The notes under the pieces: model-generated
Seen by the model: the letters and a program-made list of their open reading frames with translations, nothing else
What the model was told of the DNA's origin: nothing
The model's database searches: none
Assembly: GCA_963969595.1 (NCBI GenBank)
Contig: OZ018410.1
Span: 39,537,413-39,601,412 of the forward strand
DNA: 64,000 bases
Origin: Neckera pumila
Taxonomy: Eukaryota > Streptophyta > Bryopsida > Hypnales > Neckeraceae
Reading direction: 5' to 3'
Position numbers and translations under genes: made by a program
Part shown: positions 22,597 through 34,695 of the stretch, one piece after another
How the letters are laid out: each line of letters starts with the position of its first letter
Position numbering within the stretch: position 1 is the stretch's first letter

Positions 22597-25102
22597 TTAC
22601 ATATCTATTCCCCGCCTTGATCTCTCCTCCCGCCATGAAGTAATCGCTTTGTTGATAGGAAAAGTCTCCAAGGTGAAGAAGTCTTGTGAGAACAATTTAA
22701 CACAAGTGTCAACATGCCCTCCAAGCCGATTTCGAAGTTTGGACTTCATGAAGCTCAGAGTAGAAAATGTGCACTCATCTTCCACACTGCCCAGCACAGC
22801 GGAAATGGCAATTTCAGCCAACTTGATGAACTCAGACAAGCGGTTCAGCATTAAGGCGTTTTGCCCAATGCGAACCCACACCTTTGTCAAAGGATTCTGC
22901 TCCCTCGGTTCCTCCATAGCCCCTTGTGCATGCGACTTCATTGTTAACTTGAACAACGACATCTGCAGGGAAAAGAGTCTCCCATCAAGAATGGGGTCAA
23001 CTTCCTGGCAGTGGGGCTTCTCTTGTGTCCCGAAGTTCATTGTGCACACAACTCCAAAATGGGCCCGTAGAGTCTTCACATGCAAAGGGAAAAGGTCATC
23101 GCAGTTGGGTTGGAGCCAGTATTGAGGAAATACTATTCCCAATGCATTCATCAACTCCACTTGAGGAAACCGCACATCCAGCTCAAGTGTGAGCATCTCT
23201 GCCGCATCCCTACACTGACCCTTCACAGAGTTAATCAAAGAGGCCATGCCGTCCCTACTCATCAGGGAGTTTTTTGTCGCTCAACGCACAGATGGAATGA
23301 GCGGGATAAGTATGCCCTCCAATGCGAAAGGCAAGAGACTCCACCCCAATATTCAGATCCGTCACCCACTCTTGGCTGATCGAGTAGGACTGGTCATGTA
23401 CAATGTCGTGGAACATCTCAAAATGCAATTTCTGCCATGCCGTATCCTTGTCATTGTACATCATGTACAGCTCACTCTGGCAGATTTTTACAGCAACTAC
23501 GTAGTCACCGACAAACACATTATTAGACTGAGCGAACTTCATCAACGAATTGACTAAATCCAATAAGGGCATGAGGCAGGGGAGAGCCAGCAAAGTACCA
23601 ACGTCACAAAGCAGGTCGTAATTGCGCCGAGCTGTCTCCTGGGCAGCAGCATGCTTGGCAGTGAGCTCCAGCTCCTTCATAGCGGCATCCTCACACATTT
23701 TTGCAACAAGCGTCTTGTATTTCCCCATGACCCTCTTCAACGGCTCAAGCAAAGACAGCCACCGCGTTTTCACATTGCGGAGCATGCGACATCCCTCTGT
23801 TTCCACTAAGTTGGCAAGTCTCTGAAATTCTAAGTGATGTTTAGGACTATGGCTGAAATAAGCATACATGGCTTGACACAAAGCTTCCACCTTTGCCACG
23901 ATGGGCAAATTGGACAATGGCTCAACAGCCAAATTAGTGCGATGTGCCATACAGTGGACCCCAAACATGAACGGGGCCATGTGTTCTCTCATCTGCGTTG
24001 TGACCCCATTCCTGCTGCCCTGAAATACTGACACCCCATCTGCCCCAAAACAGACAAAACGCTTTGCTACTTCTACTTCAAGAAGCCCAGAGTGATGTGC
24101 AAGCATCCCTTGAATACTGTCCCTCACAGCCGAAGCCCCATTGCCATCTTCAAGGCGACTCAATGACAAAAGAATTGGCACTCTCTTGAAGCGTATGCAG
24201 ACATACAAGTGAATCGACAACCAAGACTGCTGATCTATCGTACTGACCTCATCTGCGCTCAAGGAAAAGAATTGAGCCTTCAATATAACCTGCTTGGTGT
24301 GATCGGCCAGCGCGATGGCAAGATGGTCGGACATCTCCCAACCCACCGCAGCACTCCAGTGTTTCTTCGGGAAGTCTGGCACCAACAGCAGCTCAAACAA
24401 GTCCCTCATGGTCTCGTACTGTGCCAACGTGCGACCCTGCATAAGCAACCACAATATGCCCCGGAATTGCACGATCTTCCTCTTCCGTTCCCTGATCGTA
24501 CCCTGCGCCACTAGCTGCACTACAGTATCCCCAGCCTTCCCCAATTTTGCAAAATATGTTTTTTTGTTTTTGACATGCACATTGTTGCTCAAGAAATAGT
24601 ACTCCCCTGCCTTAACCTTCCCAAACAAAGTTGTGGCCTTCCTTCTACCACAATGCTTCCACAGTGAATCCAACTTCGGGACCAGCAACTTCTCCCTCCC
24701 CTCAACCTTAGAGCAAACCTTGCAGCGTACCTGCCAAATTTTGCCATCTTCACTGAGGATGCTCTCAGCCCATGGCAGTCGGGTAGTCCAGGAATCTTGC
24801 CACTGTCTATTCTGCTCGTAGCTCAGACGTCGTGCCCGGGCCATGTCGTGCGCTGGAGACGCCAATTGCGGATCAAGGACGACCACCTCCGGACCTCCAA
24901 GTGAAGCTGCGACGGCCTGAACTCCATCAGCAACGTCGAAGGTGCCAACAAGCACCGGTTCAGCATCTAAATCGTCCAATGCTACTGCTTGGCTGCTGCC
25001 CAGAACCTTTGTGGTAGAATGTACAACATCAGACTGCAAACCCACGGAATGCACTCTCCCCTCATACAAGAACTTTGTCATCATGGACTGGTTTGGAGCC
25101 AT
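22597..25102 (-). pseudogene. hAT-superfamily transposase (ZNF862/DUF4371-like), frameshifted
   Basis: An intronless coding region on the minus strand, read as two frames: 25102-23255 and 23262-22597. They would be one ~840-residue protein but for a shift in or near an A6 run at about 23270. From the Met at 25102: acidic N-terminus, then a BED-like zinc finger (CKVC at 127-130, HC at 150-151). The RNase H-fold core follows, starting SADEVSTIDQQSW (282-294), with FGADGVSVFQG, CMAHRTNLAVEPL and KTRWLSLLEPL. The C-terminal hATC-like dimerisation block is ECTFSTLSFMKSKLRNRL. The order and motifs match hAT transposase-derived proteins such as ZNF862/DUF4371 types. No clear 8-bp target duplication or terminal repeats were found. 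It may be a dead transposon, a domesticated gene, or intact with a sequencing error in the homopolymer. The Met at 25252 is an alternative start. Confidence 0.8.
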
Positions 25103-25731
25103 GATACTAAATACACTGATCAAAACGAATACGTGAAAGAAACAACAAGCAATGCAAGAAAGTTCAAGAGTCGAACTCATTTGTGATAGACGGCTGGGAC
25201 CTCTCAATTTATGGTCGCAATCTGCATGAGCCAAAGTACGAGAAGCATGCACAAACCTCCCACCACATTCCTAAATTTTGAAGACTCCAAAATTGCACAC
25301 TCAAAATCCTTCATTAGAATCGGAAACTGCTGCAGAACAGGTCATCCTCATTAACTCACGTACTGTAAACAGCCGAACTCACCTACCCTAAACCTACAAA
25401 AAAAGAGAGCTACACAAAGAATTTACGATTTACGATTCAAATCCAGTCTAAACCTACAGCCTACAATTTGAATTTGCCAATTCCAAATGAGTGCAACGAA
25501 TGCGTAGTTGCGTACCTCCCACTAGAACGCGCCGCGCAGAATGCCCCAATTCCCAAAATCATCGCCGCAAGCCCGCAAGTCCGCAACCTGCACTCACAAT
25601 TTCAGACTCTCAGTCAGAAGAACAGACAAAATTCAAGAAAGCTGCGGTGGCCAAACGCAAAATCGTGGCGTCCAACTACAAGAGTCGGGAGGGAACTCGA
25701 AGACTTGGGCGAATGAGCGACAAACAACGAT

Positions 25732-25800
25732 CAGCTAATCTCCGCGGCTCCGCTCAGGTTGGCGACAGCTAATTCTCCGCAGCTCCGCGCAAGTTGGCGA
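25732..25800. repeat. Two tandem ~35-bp units upstream of hAT gene
   Basis: CAGCTAATCTCCGCGGCTCC...GGTTGGCGA (25732-25765) is followed directly by CAGCTAATTCTCCGCAGCTC...AGTTGGCGA (25766-25800). The GC-rich context suggests promoter or leader sequence of the minus-strand gene. Confidence 0.7.
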
Positions 25801-25809
25801 CAGTGGCGC

Positions 25810-27780
25810 TCTGGAAAGAAGAAGGCGACAACAAAGAAACCAAATTAGACTTTATGGTGATGGAGGGTTTAGGGTTCAGTGCAGAGGCGGCGATGGGATC
25901 GAGGCCGGGGCGGCTGACGAGGCACCCACGGACTTCTCATCAGGCCATTGTAGGCGAATTTTTTTTTCAAATCAACTTTTACCCTTAGTAAAATTTGCCA
26001 ACGCCTTTTACCAGGCGATTTTAGGCAACAATTTGCCCTTAAAATTTTCACTGCTTCTGGTTCCTTCTGCTATTCACCATTCTTGTTCCAAATAGAACTT
26101 CCGTCTTTCATGACAATGGACAATTTAAGAATAAGCAATTCAAAAGGCTCGATTGTGTTCACGTAACAACAACCTGTACGTGAAACACGTGAATTACACA
26201 ATTGATTTTCACAGAAGTGATGGAATTTGAGGGACTAAGGATTATCTCACCGACTTCGAGTTGCATGCGCAGCTATGTTTGTGATTACCCGGGGTGTTCT
26301 CGTGGGGTTGGCTGACCATCCAGTCTAGGGGAGGCAACCCATTTCCGATCACTTAAGGAATTATGCACATTTGCAGGGGGGATTTCTTCAGTGGGGAAAT
26401 TTTCTAGTATACAAAAATAGAAATTCGGAAGGTTTCCATAACTTTTCAGATTTTTTAGTTCTTAAAACATATTTACTATGAATTTTTTAGTTGAAGATTC
26501 TGTTCGACCCATTCTGGTCATATAGAATTTTCTATTTTCAACCAAGGTCTAGTTGCAAAATCCACCAAGGGTTGGTTGCACTATTTGAGAGTCTTGGAGG
26601 CAATCCTTAGGAACCATGCCATAATTAATTATTGTACATGTCCTCCTTCATGAAAAGAGAACAACCTACATAGCCACAATGGGGCGCTGATTAGGAATGG
26701 GTTGCCCCCCCTAGTTTGTCAAACATGTCATTCAGGACTTAGCTCGGCTAGGTTGTTTTGTACCTGTCATGTTCATTATGCACCTTGGGTGTTCAAATAT
26801 TTCAAATCCTTGTGGAAACCCTACTTAGTCCACAATCACACAGCCTTTCTTATTTTTATTCTATGAAACAATGATAGTAATTAAAATGTAGTTACAATTC
26901 CTTGTTACTAACTATAATAACTATAATTAATTAAATATAACTATTTTCAACTAACTATTACATAATTACTATACAATGATAGATATGTACAAGTAATAAT
27001 GGTAAGATCATCAATATAACTATACAATGTTAGTCAACGATTTTTAAGTGACTAGAACTAATTGTATACTTCATTATTTAGGTGCGGAGTTCAAATTGTG
27101 TTATGAATTGGTAGTTAGAAAGTTCAAAATTAAGATTTGTTTCAAATTTTGAAATCTATTGTGGAAAAAATCCCGTGGTTGAAGAAGAAATGCAATGACC
27201 GAGGGACATGACAAAGCATGATTAGCACATAACGTTGTATTGCGCTTGCTTGCATCAATTGAGGATAAAGGACATGTAATTGTCATGGATAATTTTTTTT
27301 TCTAGCGTTACTTTATTCAAAGATCTTTTGAATAAAAAAACATATTTGAAAAACATATGCAACTGGCACAATGAGGCAAATCAAGTGGGCCTTCCTCAGT
27401 TTTTAAAAAACACAAAGGATTTTAATAGAAATGAGCAAGGCACACTAGATTGGCACATGCACGATTCGAGGCAAATGTTGAGCATTATATGAAAAAAATA
27501 AGAAAGTGATTCTTATCATTTTGACACATGCAATTCCAATTCAGTTTTCATGGAAATTTTCAGTTGCAACAGTTCCACACCGTAATGGTTTAGAACAAAA
27601 GAACATTCAAACAGCGCAGTGTAGATGTGGCTGACTAGTTACAAGCGTTGTATTAATATCAGACCCGGTCTCACAAATGGTGGCACCATGTTTTCTTTTT
27701 TTTTCATCAATACAATCATTATAAATATGTATATAATTTATTTAGACAAATGGATCGTTGCATGAATGACCTTCCGTTTT
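25810..27780. other. Intergenic DNA, no gene seen
   Basis: A GC-rich start (25850-25950) passes into AT-rich sequence. Frames are short and not recognisable. Confidence 0.45.
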
Positions 27781-27789
27781 TGTTCCATT

Positions 27790-29185
27790 TTGGCTAGTAC
27801 TCTCAATACTATGAGCTTTTGCATACAAATTTTTAATAATAAAATAAAATATGGATAAGTAGTATGACACTAAAAAAAAGCATATCACCAAAATTTTAGA
27901 CCTAAAAAAATCTAGGTCAAAAGTTATTCACAAATAAGATGAGCTGAAATTTTCAAGAAAATACATATTTTGACATTTTAATTTGTAGAAAATAGAAAAA
28001 ATAGTTTTAAAAAAAACTGAAAAATGCCATTTGAGAAGACTTCATGATAATGAGATTTCACCAAAAAAACAATGTTGAAACCATCTTTAGTGCTCAAAAT
28101 TGCGCGTGCAAGGAAGCCCTCTTTGCATGGACATAGAGGATATAAAATAAAATGTTTTTTAATGCCCTTTGGTAGAAACATGACTTCCTACTATGGAAAT
28201 AGACCATAGAAATTTCCATAGAAATTTCCATAGAAATTTCATCTCCATATTATTAAATTTGGAGACTCCTTACGTAGTAAAAACCCCTAAAACTTAAAAC
28301 GTAACATATTAGTTTATATGATTTTTAAATATAAAATCATTTTTGAAAACTTCTGAAAAATATGAGATATGACTAAATTCATAAGAAGAATCTCCAATAA
28401 AACTTCAAGCTCATGCGAATCATACTCCAAAACTTATTGCAAGAGGAAGCTTTGGCACTGCTTTTGTGACAATGTTTTAGTACCGGTCTTTCGTGCAATC
28501 ACCTAGTACTATGAGCTTTTCAATACAAAATTTTAAAAATAAAATAAAATATGAATAATTAATATGACACTAAAAATAGCTTATCACCAAAATTTCAGAC
28601 TTAAAAAAAATCTAGTTCAAAAGTTATTCACAAAAAAGATGAGCTGAAATTTTCAAGAAAATACGTATTTTGACGTTTTAATTTGTAGAAAATAGGGAAA
28701 ATAATTTTTAAAGAAACTGAAAAAACGTTAATTGGGGAAGACTTTGTAATAATGATATTTCACCAAAAAAATAATGTTGAAACCATCTTTAGTACTTAGA
28801 ATTGCGCATGCAAGGGAGCCCTCTTTGCATGGACATAGAGGATATAAAATAAGATATTTTTTAATGCCCCTTGGTAGAAACATGACTTCCTACTATGGAA
28901 ATAGACCATAGAAATTTTAGTTCCATATCATTAAACTTGGGGACTCCTTACGTAGTAAAACCCCCTAAAACTCAAAATGTGACATATTAGTTTATATGAT
29001 TTTTAAATATAAAATTATTTTTGAAATTTTTTGAAAAATACAAGATATGATTAAACTCGTAAGAAGATTCTCCAATAAAAATTTCAAGTTCATGCGAGTC
29101 ACGCTTCAAAACTTATTGCAAAAGGAAGCTTCGGCACTGCTTTTGTGACAATGTTTCAATACCAGTCTTTTATGCAATCACCCAA
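27790..29185 (+). repeat. Tandem duplication of a ~0.69-kb dispersed repeat
   Basis: Two head-to-tail copies, about 27790-28500 and 28506-29185, align throughout. Each starts near TACTATGAGCTTTT, contains GAAGCCCTCTTTGCATGGAC (or GGAGCCC) and AAACATGACTTCCTACTATG, and ends near TGCAATCACC. A third copy in inverted orientation lies at about 47220-47870. There is no coding potential. Copy 1 has an extra internal triplication of ATAGAAATTTCC (about 28208-28240). Confidence 0.8.
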
Positions 29186-29281
29186 ATGCAAGGCGCGAGG
29201 CAAGGCAAAAGATCCTCTAAAGCCTCCTATGAAACATTTGCAATTTGCACTCAATTGTGTGAAACTCTAACTGCAAGATAG

Positions 29282-29467
29282 AATAGGAACAGACGTCAAG
29301 AATTTGAGGAACCACCTTGTCGTAGGCAAGTGTGCTACCCTATATTTACCAAGGATTGCAATCCTTGCATGGTTTGCAACAATGGATCATCTCCATTGAT
29401 GCGGCCAAAGACATATTGTCCTGCTTATGACAATAAATTTATATGTTGGTGCAAGGGGTGTTTCTAA
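29282..29467 (+). CDS. Cys-rich C-terminal exon, unassigned
   Basis: A frame of 61 codons after an in-frame stop, ending in TAA at 29465-29467, with no internal ATG near its start. It could be a 3' exon, with AG acceptor candidates at about 29277-29286. The translation has nine Cys with spacing C-x4-C-x7-C-x2-C-x2-C-x13-C-x8-C-x1-C-x2-C. It includes KDCNPCMVCNNGSSP and KFICWCKGCF. Such regular spacing suggests a disulfide-rich secreted peptide or a zinc-binding module. No signal peptide exon was found upstream, where repeats intervene. It may be a gene fragment. No function is proposed. Confidence 0.35.
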   Translation, partial: NRNRRQEFEEPPCRRQVCYPIFTKDCNPCMVCNNGSSPLMRPKTYCPAYDNKFICWCKGCF

Positions 29468-29469
29468 AT

Positions 29470-30830
29470 TTGTCACAAATGTTTGAATGGTTAAGCCATT
29501 TGCAGAGCAAGTACAATTTTCATGCACAATTATAACAAATACTTTAAGAATTTCTTTATAATAGTTTTTCTATAATTTCATTGTTTACTCATAAGGTGTT
29601 CAAGAACATTTAAAAAAAATAAAAATGTGAGAGAATTCATTCTTCAATCACATTATCTACAACAATGGAATAAAATAAAAAAATCATAGATTCATAGCCG
29701 TACTTCTGATTACTTCTAATTCTTTTTGGCAATTGTGTACTTCCCCCTCCCTCCAAAAAAAATCCACCTCCCTATACATTCATTTCAAAATTTATAATTC
29801 CATCCATTGATGAAAAATTGACATGTCCAATGATAGTTTACACCCATGCAAGCCTTTGACATTATTTTTTGGTGCTGTTCAAATGGCCTTGATGGCTTGC
29901 ATTTCGAAGGTTGCATGCCATCTGATGTAAGCTTATATGGCAAATGGGCAAGTTGTGACATGAGCCAGCCAAACAAAGAATCACAAGAACAACACCATCT
30001 AGATGGAGATGAAGTAGTGTGGTGTTTTCGAGAGCTAATAAGTCCTACCCTGCAGAATCTACCCAACTAATTACGACAATGGAGATCAACCAGTTGCATA
30101 ACAACCGATTAGAACTTGCTTGCCCCAATTAATGTTAAAGCAGACTCGATTCTCAGCAAGAATCAATTGATCATGACAGGCATCTCAATCCCAACCATAC
30201 CGACAAAGATGCAAATGCAGCCACTCGTACCTTGAGGTGAGAACTCGCACGGAGCTTGCAAGTTTTTCCCCTCAATGGCTTCACGGAGCCCTCTGCAAGA
30301 GAGAATATCGCCACTGATTAGTATCCAAGATCGAGCATACCACTTCCGCAAACCAAAACCAAAACTCTAACTTAGAACTCGATCCCACACCTCCAAGAGC
30401 GTGATGCGTAACGTCAGACGAGGAAACCTGGCGAGCAGGGGCAGTTACCACTGCGTTCCTCAATAATACACTGTCCAAGTGCGTGGAGTAGCAACGTCGG
30501 TGAACAAGGAAAGGGTTCCCTTGGCTCTCTCGGGAAGCTCGGCGTGCGAAGGAAAGCACTACCACTGCTACAGTAGTGCGTCCGAGAAACGTCTTCCCTG
30601 TTCTCGCCCTCCGTCCAGCTAACCTGGGAGTAGAATCTCTAGGCCTCTACACTACTGTACATAAAGCATCTTGACTGAGATAGAAATCATAGAACCTAGA
30701 AGTAAGACATTTTGAATGATTCCCATGTTGGGATGCCACATGTGGGTGGTCACGGATGAAAGTACCCACAAAAACGGACTCCGTACCTTTGCTCATGCAT
30801 GCTGATACATCAGTTGAAATTTGGACTCCC
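29470..30830. other. Intergenic DNA between Cys-rich exon and lectin relic
   Basis: From 29840 to 30660 the sequence has higher GC and several overlapping 60-95-codon frames on both strands, none recognised. No kinase domain was found downstream of the lectin relic. Confidence 0.4.
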
Positions 30831-31715
30831 GCTTAGACTCTAATATCCCGGTGCTGAAGAAGCTCCAGAATAAGAGCTCGTGCTCTTCCAAATGGTTGAC
30901 ATCTGAGCCTCCCAAGAATATGATCGAGCACCGCCTGATCTCCAATCCATGTCGGAAATTTGTAATTGGAAATGAGCAACAGAGGCTGGACGGGCTTGGG
31001 ATTTGATCCGTTGACCATTCTGAATTCCAGAGTCTGAGATGAACTATTGAAATCAATCCAAGCAGTGAAAACTCTCGTACTGGAGAAATACGAGCAATGC
31101 GCGTCAGTACCACAAAGGTTGTGAGTGTACGCTACGATATTATATTCAAAATCAAGGTTCTGAGAACCCTGATGAAATTATATATTGCTGAGCTCCTTTT
31201 CGAGACTTGGATTGTAAATCTTAGTCAAATTCGACTGCACAGACTGGAGGAGTCATTCGAATGTTTTGATGTCGAGCATCCTTGCATGCCTCGAACTGTG
31301 AAAACTGGGAGAAACGCTCCTGAAACCTAGCCATGGGTCTGTACTGGGACATGACAAACTAGAATCTGCTCCCATCCAAGGTGTTGTTCATGTTGTTCCA
31401 AGGTACGCCATGCGTGGTGAAGGTGAAGGTGAAAGAGGAGCTGAAGGAAGTCACCCTCCCAGTTGCTACATCCTGAATGCGGACCTTTTTCCCATACACC
31501 AGAAGTCCACAAGACCCTCTGGAAGCAAGCGTCCTGGCACCTGCGTTGATGATGTAGGAACGATGGTCGGGATCGTAAGCAACATCTCCAAACGTGAAGA
31601 AATCGTCGTGAGGCGAGGAGTTGGGGAAGGTGAATCGCGTGTCTGCAGTTGCAATTGGGTTACGGAACACGAACAGGACGATGAGGCATAATAGAACAGC
31701 CGTTGTGGACAACAC
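30830..31715 (-). pseudogene. L-type lectin domain (LecRK-like), disrupted
   Basis: Legume/L-type lectin domains bind carbohydrates and form the ectodomain of plant lectin receptor kinases. The minus strand from 31715 gives a signal peptide (MLSTTAVLLCLIVLFVFRNP). Then comes a lectin N-half, with TRFTFPNSS, LLVYGKKVRIQDVATGRVTS and SFSSSFTFTFTTHG, before a stop at 31359. Below, fragments in other frames continue the domain in order: VCAVEFD (about 31225), then FTAWIDFNSSSQTLEFRMVN with NPKPVQPLLLISN (about 31060-30945). After a frame change comes HLEEHELLFWSFFSTG (about 30895-30850), like the usual EEHxILxWSF end. The glycine-rich middle is eroded and no transmembrane or kinase region follows. 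Multiple breaks make it a pseudogene. A functional short first-exon product ending at 31359 is unlikely. Confidence 0.75.
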
Positions 31716-31719
31716 AATA

Positions 31720-32880
31720 GAATTGAAGACTTTGTGTCACTGATTCTCTCTCTCTGCCGCTAACAGTAACTGACCTGATCCCCCCCTTCCGAGAACAAAA
31801 GCTAGAATCTGGGAAACTTCTGATGTTCCCGTAGAGAAACAAGCCAAAACACATGCACGTGAAATCGCAGTCCTTCAAAAAAACCTGCAAGACCGGTAGC
31901 CTAACGTGAGTGTGTACACGCACAACGTTCCCAACCCATTCCCAGTGGCAGGATTCCCTCGATCCATGCACCATCTGAAGGCGCAAATCCAGTCACTGAC
32001 TTACTGACGTTCCCGAAGGCGAAGAGGACTCGCCATGCCCAATTCAACCGGTGAATTCTGGCCTTTTATAGTAGCTAGTACCTCTTCTTGTTACGTTGGC
32101 TGCTTCGTTGTTGCCCTCGATTAACTCTGAAAGCAAGGACAATCTGATCTCTGTGCTTTGAAGTATCAAGATATCGATGGAACCTTGCATTCTGATGCAA
32201 TCAAGTTCCTCCACGATGATAATTCTTGCGATCGAGGCTGGCAACCTCATGACCAAGTTGGTGGTGAACTGCGACTGGGAGTACCCAAACCATTTCATTT
32301 CCAAGACCTTGGGACAATATATATGCCCACGTTGTATGAGCCGGCAACTTAATTGGACAGGACTAACATTGCTCTTTTTTTATTGGAGCAGTTGGTTAAT
32401 TTCTGGCATCAAAAATAGAATCGCTTCTCAATCATGTAATCCGTCAAGCAATGTGATATCAAATCCACAAGAGAGTATGATTTTTTGCAGACGATGTGTA
32501 TTCTTATGAATAATTTCATACAATTCTTCACATGGACCACATGGACTGGTAAGAGCTTGCTTTTGTGGATTTCAAGACCACGACAAGTTGATGACGTGTA
32601 CTACAACAAATTGTATTACATGGGTTGTGGTTCTATGACAGTGTTTTTTAGTCGGATAGTTGGAAGGACGACTACGACAATTGGCTAAGTGAACAAATAG
32701 TTTCAGCCATGCTGGACTGCTGGAGGCATAGCAATTTGTGAGTTCCTAAATCTCTACAAAGAAAAGTAAATGAAGTGGTGGGCAAATTGAAGTAATTTCT
32801 TATTATCAATACTTAACTATTGTTTATTATTACTAATAACTGATAATGTTACTCAATATTTTATATATATATATAAAAGG
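31720..32880. other. Intergenic DNA upstream of lectin relic
   Basis: No recognisable gene. Frames at 31660-31986 and 32044-32304 (minus) are probably leader or promoter sequence of the former lectin gene. An (AT)n stretch lies near 32862-32874. Confidence 0.4.
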
Positions 32881-33029
32881 GTTGTTGCAAGAAACACTTG
32901 TACTTTTTTTGTCCCCTTGGCCTTGGGCAAGTAGCTTTTTGCTCATAACTTTTGCACTTTATATCCATTTCCTATGAAACTTGAAAGGAATGTACATGTA
33001 GTAATTTCAGACATTGAGTAATTTTTGTT

Positions 33030-33932
33030 CCAAGGCATTTTTTTTCAAAAACAACACAAAATTGCCAGTTTTGCTGCATTCATCTAAAAGAAGAGAAAAT
33101 ACAATTTTTTTTAGAATCTAATTATAGGATCTTGTACTTAACTTATCTCAAATCATGTGGAAAAAATTTCATAAAATTCGACCACACAGACTAAAAGATA
33201 TTAGCATTCAAAGTTGGAAAATTTTGATTTTTTGAACACTGACTTGCAATTTTAGATGACTTTGACCGCCATTTGCAAAAAAAATTTGCACTACAAACTT
33301 CAAATTTAATTTTTCTTATGTTGAATAGTTGAGTTGAAAATCTAAAAAAAATATTCCAAAAAAACACACTTGATTTTCATTCTTTAAAAAATTGTTAAGT
33401 AGAAGTAGGTTCAAGATTGAAAGAAAAACTAAATCATCAATAGCGCTAAGATGGGATTAAAACACTATAATCCCAATGGTGAGATTGTTTTAGCAAGCAA
33501 ATTTAGCCTTGTCAAACAATTTTTTTTGAAAAATTAGGAAAATTGCATTCAGAAATGAGTCCTATAAGTTATTTTTTCAAGAAGATGCTCTAATTGCCTG
33601 AAAAATAAGATTGTCCATAACTTTCACATAACAAATCCAAATGGAATAAATGAAAGCTTCTCATATAGATTAAAATACAATCTATGAGAAAATAATTTTT
33701 AAAATTAAAATTTTTTTTTGCATGAGAAGATTTCTGCCCTCTATAAAAAAGGACCTTTTGTACCATAACTTTTGCTCCCGGGCACCGATTGAAATAAAAA
33801 TGATATTTCCATAAAGCTAATGTGTTTTTCTATCTTCACAAAAAGTTTCAAAAAATAATGATGAATATTGAAACTGTAGTAGTTTGCCTGAAATCCATTT
33901 TGTCCCCTAAGGGGACACTAGGACTTTAGGGG
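33030..33932 (-). mobile_element. TTAA element, copy G (left end eroded)
   Basis: The right end has the subterminal palindrome TGTCCCCTAAGGGGACA followed by ACTTTAGGGG and TTAA (33933-33936). The interior matches copy B, including AATCCCAATGGTGAGATTG near 33470. The left terminus is missing; the alignable part starts near CCAAGGCATTTTTT. Flanking sequence right of the element (TTAATAGCCAAC) matches the unoccupied paralogue at 50970-50981. Confidence 0.75.
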
Positions 33933-34510
33933 TTAATAGCCAACTCCTTTAATGAAAATGACCGCCCTATCTTTGTTATTGCTCCATTTGCGGAAATCCT
34001 TAGCTTTTGGAAAGCTTACAACAAGACATAAGAATATTTTAATTTTCAACATCTAACTATCCTCCTACTCAAAGATTTGCATGAGAAGATTTGGCCCAAC
34101 ACCAAGTGACTATAGAGAAAGTATGAGAGAGACCTCTAAATCCTAAAATACAAATCTTCAAACCTCTTGTTTTTACCCACTTACTCTTCATTGTCCTCCT
34201 TGTCTTCGTTTTTCTTATCTTTGTCGGCCTAGTATTTATACTTTTTGTAATTGCACTCCCATTCCCATTCACTTCCAATATTAATTTCTACAAGTAGTAT
34301 TTTTTTTCCTAATTCTACTAAATTCACCATTTTTTTAAATAATTTTTCTAATTGCCCATTTCTTGTTTAATATTTTATTCCTTAAAAGTCCAATTGTTTC
34401 TAGAGAATTTTCCATCATTCTCACATGATCAAATTCATAAAGATCCGCACCATTGTCCTAAAATTTCCACTACCGCCTTTTACAAAAACTCATCGTTAAT
34501 TCTTTGTTAA
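33933..34510. repeat. Segmental duplicate of 50970-51859
   Basis: Shared sequence runs from TTAATAGCCAAC through GTTATTGCTCCATTTG, AACACCAAGTG and CTATAGAGAAAG to ATTCTTTGTTAA. Both boundaries in this copy are TTAA elements (G and H), and both are absent from the other copy. The duplicate at 51.3-51.4 kb carries an expanded TA repeat that is absent here. Confidence 0.8.
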
Positions 34511-34695
34511 CCCCTAAAGTCCCATTGTCCCTATGAGGGACAAAATTGATTTTGGGTAGGCTTGTTTAGTCTCAATTTGTTTCACATATTTTTGAAATTT
34601 TTACCACACATGTAGGTTTTCAAGAGCTTCACGCACATGCAATTTTTATATAAAACGGAACTTTGATTAAAAAGTTATGGGATTTTTTTGTGAAA
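34511..34695 (+). mobile_element. TTAA element, copy H (5' end only)
   Basis: TTAA (34507-34510) is followed by CCCCTAAAGTCCC and the palindrome TGTCCCTATGAGGGACA, as in copies A and C. The similarity stops near 34695, where a G-rich insertion or unrelated sequence begins. The unoccupied paralogue of the junction is at 51856-51859. Confidence 0.75.
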
